The notes below the pieces were generated by a model. The model saw nothing but the letters and a program-made list of their open reading frames with translations. It searched no databases and had not been told where the DNA came from. A DNA stretch of 9,680 nucleotides from Sulfurovum sp. (lineage in GTDB: Bacteria > Campylobacterota > Campylobacteria > Campylobacterales > Sulfurovaceae). Positions 6,695 to 9,680 of this stretch are shown in pieces (positions within the stretch are counted from its first letter, which is position 1; every line of letters starts with the position of its first letter). The translations under genes and the position numbers were made by a program. The stretch lies in assembly GCA_020719895.1 (NCBI GenBank), contig DYPM01000068.1, forward strand, positions 1 to 9,680. The letters are read 5' to 3'.

Positions 6695-7360
6695 ATGCAA
6701 CTTGATTGGCAAAAAAATCCTCTTATCCCAGCAATCTCTCAAGATTTTGAAAGTAACGAAGTGTTGATGTTGGCATATATGAATGAAGAGGCGTACGAGC
6801 TTACACTTACGAGTGGTTTTGCTCACTACTTTAGTCGTAGCAAACAGCGTATTTGGAAAAAAGGCGAAAGTTCCAATCACACACAAGAAATAAAAGATAT
6901 CCTTATCGATTGTGATGCTGATACGATCATTATCAAAGTCAAACAAAATGGCGTAGCGTGTCATACGGGTCGCAAAAGTTGTTTTTTTACTTCAGTAATA
7001 CAAAATAGAGTTGTGCATCAGCGTGAAGTAGATACTGATGCTATTTATAGTGTTGTGGACATTCTTTATCATACGATTCTCGAACGCAAAAACAGTACCG
7101 ATACTCAAAAATCATGGACCAAAAAACTACTCAATGATAAAACATTGATGCTTAGCAAAATAAAAGAAGAAGCCGATGAGGTGTGTGTAGCCATCGAGAG
7201 TGAAAGTGACGAACAGGTGATTTATGAAAGTGCAGATCTACTCTATCACACACTTGTAGGATTGGGATATCGCGACATCTCTCCTGATAGAGTCAAACAA
7301 GAACTCGCAAGACGATTTGGTATCAGTGGTATTGTAGAGAAAGAGAGTAGAGAGAAGTAG
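6695..7360 (+). CDS. hisIE: Bifunctional phosphoribosyl-AMP cyclohydrolase / phosphoribosyl-ATP pyrophosphatase HisIE
   Basis: HisIE performs steps two and three of histidine synthesis in the cytoplasm: pyrophosphate removal from PR-ATP (HisE half) and ring opening of PR-AMP (HisI half). HisI spans about residues 1-115 with LMLAYMNEEA, WKKGESSNH (54-62), the metal cluster CDAD (C73, D74, D76) and CHTGRKSC (C89, H90, C96). HisE spans about 120-215 with KIKEEADEV (155-163) and ESADLLYH (178-185). At 221 residues it has the normal length of the fused form. The start at 6695 has GGAG seven nt upstream (6684-6687). No other his gene lies in the window. It is probably transcribed from the AT-rich stretch at 6633-6680, since the palindromic repeat separates it from the upstream operon, although I could not settle on promoter boxes. 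Confidence 0.96.
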   Translation: MQLDWQKNPLIPAISQDFESNEVLMLAYMNEEAYELTLTSGFAHYFSRSKQRIWKKGESSNHTQEIKDILIDCDADTIIIKVKQNGVACHTGRKSCFFTSVIQNRVVHQREVDTDAIYSVVDILYHTILERKNSTDTQKSWTKKLLNDKTLMLSKIKEEADEVCVAIESESDEQVIYESADLLYHTLVGLGYRDISPDRVKQELARRFGISGIVEKESREK

Positions 7361-7521
7361 TAGATGGAAACCTCGGAACCGTTAAAAATTCTGTGCCAAT
7401 ATAGTAGAATATCAACTATGTCAAGTTTCACCACATTGAACCATTCCATTCAAAGCAATAGTATAAAACTCATCAGGTGAAATCTTAATTGTCAAGTTTC
7501 ACCACAAACGGCAATACTGTG
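7361..7521. other. Non-coding convergent region between hisIE and minus-strand genes
   Basis: This 161-bp stretch separates the 3' ends of hisIE and the minus-strand genes. Besides the direct repeats and near-palindrome, it contains a minus-strand stretch (about 7421-7489) that reads ISPDEFYTIALNGMVQ before CGET-stop, too short to be a gene but perhaps a coding remnant. I see no stem followed by a T-tract that would serve as a clear terminator for either direction. Confidence 0.5.
7419..7506. repeat. Pair of 17-bp direct repeats, possible mobile-element end
   Basis: TGTCAAGTTTCACCACA occurs perfectly at 7419-7435 and again at 7490-7506, 71 bp apart. An inverted partial copy, GGTGAAATCTT (7476-7486), pairs with AAGTTTCACC (7494-7503) to form a 10-bp stem with one bulged base and a 7-nt loop. 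A 19-bp imperfect palindrome (7401-7419, ATAGT...ACTAT) abuts the first copy. On the minus strand the repeat reads TGTGGTGAAACTTGACA, containing a TTGACA -35-like box, and in one frame it encodes CGET-stop at both copies. Ends beginning TG and ending CA with internal direct repeats are known in IS21-type elements, so a remnant IS end is plausible. No transposase is present. Confidence 0.6.
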
Positions 7522-7635
7522 TTATTTTTTTGACGTGATAACCTTATGCTCTCCCTCTTTTGCATTGGCAAATCCCATACACATCATTGATAAAATATTT
7601 TGTTTTAGTAAGGACTGTGCTGTCAATTTCCACAT
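7522..7635 (-). pseudogene. 37-codon fragment resembling the start of an exported protein
   Basis: This minus-strand frame starts 13 nt before the end of the DUF4395 gene and stops at 7522. It encodes 37 residues: a lysine-containing, hydrophobic stretch followed by MCMGFANA and then KEGEHKVITSKK. This looks like a signal peptide with an Ala-Asn-Ala cleavage site and the first dozen residues of a mature periplasmic protein. The frame ends at once, and the first 17-bp direct repeat on this strand begins only 15 nt beyond the stop. I infer a gene truncated by a mobile element or deletion; the mature domain is missing, so the family cannot be named. AGG with short spacing precedes the ATG at 7635. 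It could instead be a genuine small exported peptide or a chance frame. Confidence 0.4.
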
Positions 7636-8303
7636 TTTCCTGTTTGACATTTGCCCAATTCGCACTTTTGTGGTGGCGTTAAAGCGTTGATGTTTGATTG
7701 TTTGAAAAGTGTCAAATAGCTGAAAATACCAAATAGAATTATAAAAAAAAGCATAATCGCATATTGCAAAGAGGATATTTTCAAGATAGGTTCTTTGGTT
7801 TTGATTTGACAACTGTCTCCGCCACAATAGAGCGTTTGTTTGCTAAAAAATGGATAGATTTTACACCCCAAGCAGATTCCCAAAGCAGATTCACTAAATA
7901 GCAAAACAAGACAAATGATACAAATCACAATTTTAATGGGCGTCATTATCTCAAACACAACAATTAGCAAAAACATCACCAATGACAAACCAAAACCGAT
8001 ACTCCACGCAAATCTTTTTTGAGGCACAGTGACATATTCTGGGCGTTGATTTGTGACCATCAGTCGACCCAAAATCAAACTCGGTGCATAGCGAGGAGAG
8101 ATAAAAATACGAATAAAAAAATCAATCATAAAAAAAGTAACAAAAATTTTTGTAAAATTAAAATCGTGTATCAAAAAAGATCTCATAAAAGAGACCATTC
8201 CAAATGCAAACAAAAAACCAGCCGCTGCTCTTGCTTCTCGTTCATTGAGCATAGGCAAATCATATCCATCTACTATTTCCCCAAAGTTTTTTGAAAATAT
8301 CAT
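7623..8303 (-). CDS. DUF4395 family integral membrane protein with Cys-rich tail
   Basis: The 226-residue protein has about five hydrophobic helices (roughly 27-43, 52-68, 100-118, 122-138 and 180-198). The DUF4395 hallmarks are present: the N-terminal VDGYDLPMLNEREARAAAG, RYAPSLILGRL in the middle and ESALGICLGC (CxxC at 144-147) at the end of the core. Beyond the usual core it carries a loop with C160 and C165, an extra helix, and a soluble tail with C214, C219 and C224 spaced C-x4-C-x4-C. Function is unknown; cysteine placement suggests thiol/sulfur or metal chemistry at the membrane, which is inference. The start at 8303 is supported by GGAG five nt upstream (minus strand). nspC ends only 27 nt before it, so the two are probably cotranscribed. 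A truncated exported frame overlaps its 3' end. Confidence 0.85.
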   Translation of the reverse strand: MIFSKNFGEIVDGYDLPMLNEREARAAAGFLFAFGMVSFMRSFLIHDFNFTKIFVTFFMIDFFIRIFISPRYAPSLILGRLMVTNQRPEYVTVPQKRFAWSIGFGLSLVMFLLIVVFEIMTPIKIVICIICLVLLFSESALGICLGCKIYPFFSKQTLYCGGDSCQIKTKEPILKISSLQYAIMLFFIILFGIFSYLTLFKQSNINALTPPQKCELGKCQTGKCGN

Positions 8304-8330
8304 AACTACTCCATTGTATTAATTTTTTCT

Positions 8331-9470
8331 CTACGACAATCGTCTCTCAAACTCTTCATATCCAAACTCTCGCACCATTTCGATAGAGCCATCGAGGCGT
8401 TTGATAGCAATAGCAGGAAGTGGTACGCCGTTGAATGTGGTTGCTTTGACTATCGTGTAGTGCATTTGGTCTTCAAAGATGATTTTATCTCCCACAGCAA
8501 GTGGCATATCAAAACTATAATCTCCCATGATGTCTCCAGCCAAACAGGTGTTGCCTCCCAAACGATAGGTGTAGGCTTTTTCACCTGCTTCGCCACTTCC
8601 TCGCACCATCGCACGGTAAGGCATAATCACCGTATCGGGCATATGAGCCTCTGATGAAGTATCTAAGATTGCGATATCGATACCGTTGTGAACGATATCC
8701 AAAACCGTAGCGACAAGAAAACCTGTTTGCCAACCTACCGCTTCTCCAGGTTCAAGATACACTTCAACACCGTAGCGAGATTTAAAATCGCAAATAAGAG
8801 AGATCAGTTTCTCTACATTATATCCATCTCTTGTGATGTGGTGACCGCCACCAAAGTTGATCCATTTCATTTGTGGAATGTATCTGCCAAACTTTGATTC
8901 AAATGCTTTAAGCACCCCTTCTAATGCGTCGCTGTCTTCTTCGCAAAGAGCGTGGAAATGTAAGCCGTCACAATGTTCCAAAATAGTTTCATCGAAGTTA
9001 GCAATTGTCGTGCCAAGACGTGAGTAGAGTCCACAAGGGTTGTAGATCTCTTTGGGTGCAACTGAATATTCGGGATTGGTTCTAAGTCCTAAAGAGAGTT
9101 GTGGATTGATCGCTTTGGCTTGTGTGGCAAACTGTTTGAACTGTGCAGGTGAGTTAAAAACCAAATGGTGGGAAATAGAGGCGATTTGAGCGATATCAGC
9201 CTCTTTGAATGCAGGCGAATATGTGTGCACCTCTTTGCCAAAACGCGATGAGGCAAGTTTGGCTTCATGAAGTCCTGAAGCACAGCATCCGTCAAGGTAG
9301 TGTGAAACAGTATCAAAACTTTTCCACAAAGCGTACCCTTTGAGAGCAAGAAGTACTTTTGCACCACTCTCCTCTTTGACCTTCTTGAGGAGCATAAGAT
9401 TGGCGTGTAGTTTCTCCTCTTCAAGGAGCCAGCAAGGTGAGGGGAGGGTATCGTGAGGTGTTTGTTTCAT
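8331..9470 (-). CDS. nspC: Carboxynorspermidine/carboxyspermidine decarboxylase NspC
   Basis: NspC is a PLP-dependent fold III decarboxylase that releases CO2 from carboxy(nor)spermidine, the last step of the alternative polyamine route used by Vibrio and, for spermidine, by Campylobacter. The 379-residue product has the PLP lysine K44 in LLALKGYALW, HFHALCEE (171-178), the glycine loop NFGGGHH (205-211), EPGEAVGW (240-247) and the C-terminal GNTCLAGDIMGDY, with the active-site cysteine at 309. The ATG at 9470 is chosen over an upstream in-frame ATG at 9494 because AAGGA lies seven nt before it and the family length fits. The partner carboxyspermidine dehydrogenase is not in this window. DUF4395 follows 27 nt downstream. 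Which polyamine is made cannot be read from the sequence. Confidence 0.95.
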   Translation of the reverse strand: MKQTPHDTLPSPCWLLEEEKLHANLMLLKKVKEESGAKVLLALKGYALWKSFDTVSHYLDGCCASGLHEAKLASSRFGKEVHTYSPAFKEADIAQIASISHHLVFNSPAQFKQFATQAKAINPQLSLGLRTNPEYSVAPKEIYNPCGLYSRLGTTIANFDETILEHCDGLHFHALCEEDSDALEGVLKAFESKFGRYIPQMKWINFGGGHHITRDGYNVEKLISLICDFKSRYGVEVYLEPGEAVGWQTGFLVATVLDIVHNGIDIAILDTSSEAHMPDTVIMPYRAMVRGSGEAGEKAYTYRLGGNTCLAGDIMGDYSFDMPLAVGDKIIFEDQMHYTIVKATTFNGVPLPAIAIKRLDGSIEMVREFGYEEFERRLS

Positions 9471-9628
9471 GAGAGATTCCTTTTTATAATCCATTTTTTT
9501 GCATATATTCTCGTAAAAGAGTATTGATAAGCGTTTTATATGATATCTTCTGTTTGCTGGCTTTTCTTGTGTTTATGATTGTACTTTGATTTATTTTAGA
9601 TTTTATTGGAGTGTATAAAACGGTGAGA
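9471..9628 (-). promoter_or_regulatory. Leader/promoter region of nspC downstream of tRNA-Ala
   Basis: This 158-bp AT-rich stretch lies between the tRNA 3' end and the nspC start. On the minus strand it contains TACAAT (9578-9583), a possible -10 box preceded by A/T-rich sequence without a clear -35, as is common in Epsilonproteobacteria. The nspC ribosome binding site AAGGA is at about 9478-9482. The promoter call is tentative, and readthrough from the tRNA is an alternative. No terminator-like hairpin was seen after the tRNA. Confidence 0.25.
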
Positions 9629-9680
9629 TGGTGGAGCTTATCGGGATCGAACCGACGACCTCTTCGCTGCCAGCGAAGCG
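9629..9680 (-). tRNA. tRNA-Ala (GGC), partial; 5' part outside window
   Basis: On the minus strand the sequence gives the anticodon arm CTTCG-CTGGCAG-CGAAG with anticodon GGC (9669-9671), variable loop AGGTC, T arm GTCGG-TTCGATC-CCGAT, 3' acceptor strand AAGCTCC, discriminator A and an encoded CCA. The T at position 70 is compatible with the G3:U70 identity pair of alanine tRNA, whose G3 side is beyond the window. The D arm and 5' acceptor strand are missing because the window ends. Confidence 0.95.

Noticed and set aside
7419..7506. CRISPR array
   Set aside because: Only two repeat units of 17 bp with a 54-bp spacer, no cas genes, and an inverted partial copy in between do not fit an array.
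7636..7827. Longer minus-strand reading frame running into the exported-protein fragment
   Set aside because: This part lies inside the DUF4395 gene in another frame and shows no protein-family character; only the last 37 codons look signal-peptide-like.
9471..9494. Longer nspC with an ATG at 9494
   Set aside because: The extra eight residues are encoded across the AAGGA ribosome binding site that fits the ATG at 9470, and family length agrees with the shorter form.

Overview
The window looks like chromosomal DNA from a member of the Campylobacterota (Epsilonproteobacteria; I cannot fix the genus). It is AT-rich. Its left part has the order Nif3-like protein, zinc-ribbon coiled-coil protein, Kdo transferase. 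From memory this is the order of HP0959-HP0958-HP0957 in Helicobacter pylori and Cj0705-Cj0706-Cj0707 in Campylobacter jejuni, where an RluA-type pseudouridine synthase (Cj0708) follows. NspC-type polyamine synthesis and a fused HisIE also fit. No database search was possible; family calls come from motifs read in the translations.

Bases 1-6529 (+ strand) form a very compact run of seven genes, probably one operon: a Nif3-family protein (5' end outside the window), an FlgZ-like zinc-ribbon protein, waaA, a large fused aldolase/KdsB-type cytidylyltransferase, a HAD phosphatase-like protein, a YggU/DUF167 protein and an RluA-family pseudouridine synthase. Several junctions overlap (GTGA at waaA/fusion, 14 nt at HAD/DUF167, 23 nt at DUF167/rluA). 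Compared with the remembered Campylobacter order, the fusion gene, the HAD gene and DUF167 lie between waaA and the pseudouridine synthase. The fusion plus the HAD gene next to waaA suggests a small pathway that makes a pyruvate-derived ulosonic acid (Kdo-like sugar), removes a phosphate and activates the sugar as a CMP derivative. This is the strongest candidate for something undescribed here.

Bases 6530-6694 hold a compact palindromic repeat of the dispersed GTCATTGCGAG/GGCAATCT kind. hisIE (histidine biosynthesis) follows on the + strand with its own good ribosome binding site. Bases 7361-7521, where the + and - genes converge, contain two perfect 17-bp direct repeats (TGTCAAGTTTCACCACA), an inverted partial copy and a near-palindrome, which look like remains of a mobile-element end. 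They abut a 37-codon minus-strand reading frame that resembles the signal-peptide start of an exported protein cut short.

On the - strand, nspC (carboxynorspermidine/carboxyspermidine decarboxylase) is followed 27 nt later by a five-helix DUF4395 membrane protein with a cysteine-rich tail; these two are probably cotranscribed. The right edge holds the 3' two thirds of a minus-strand tRNA-Ala (anticodon GGC). I saw no CRISPR array, no rRNA, no intact transposase and no convincing intrinsic terminator.
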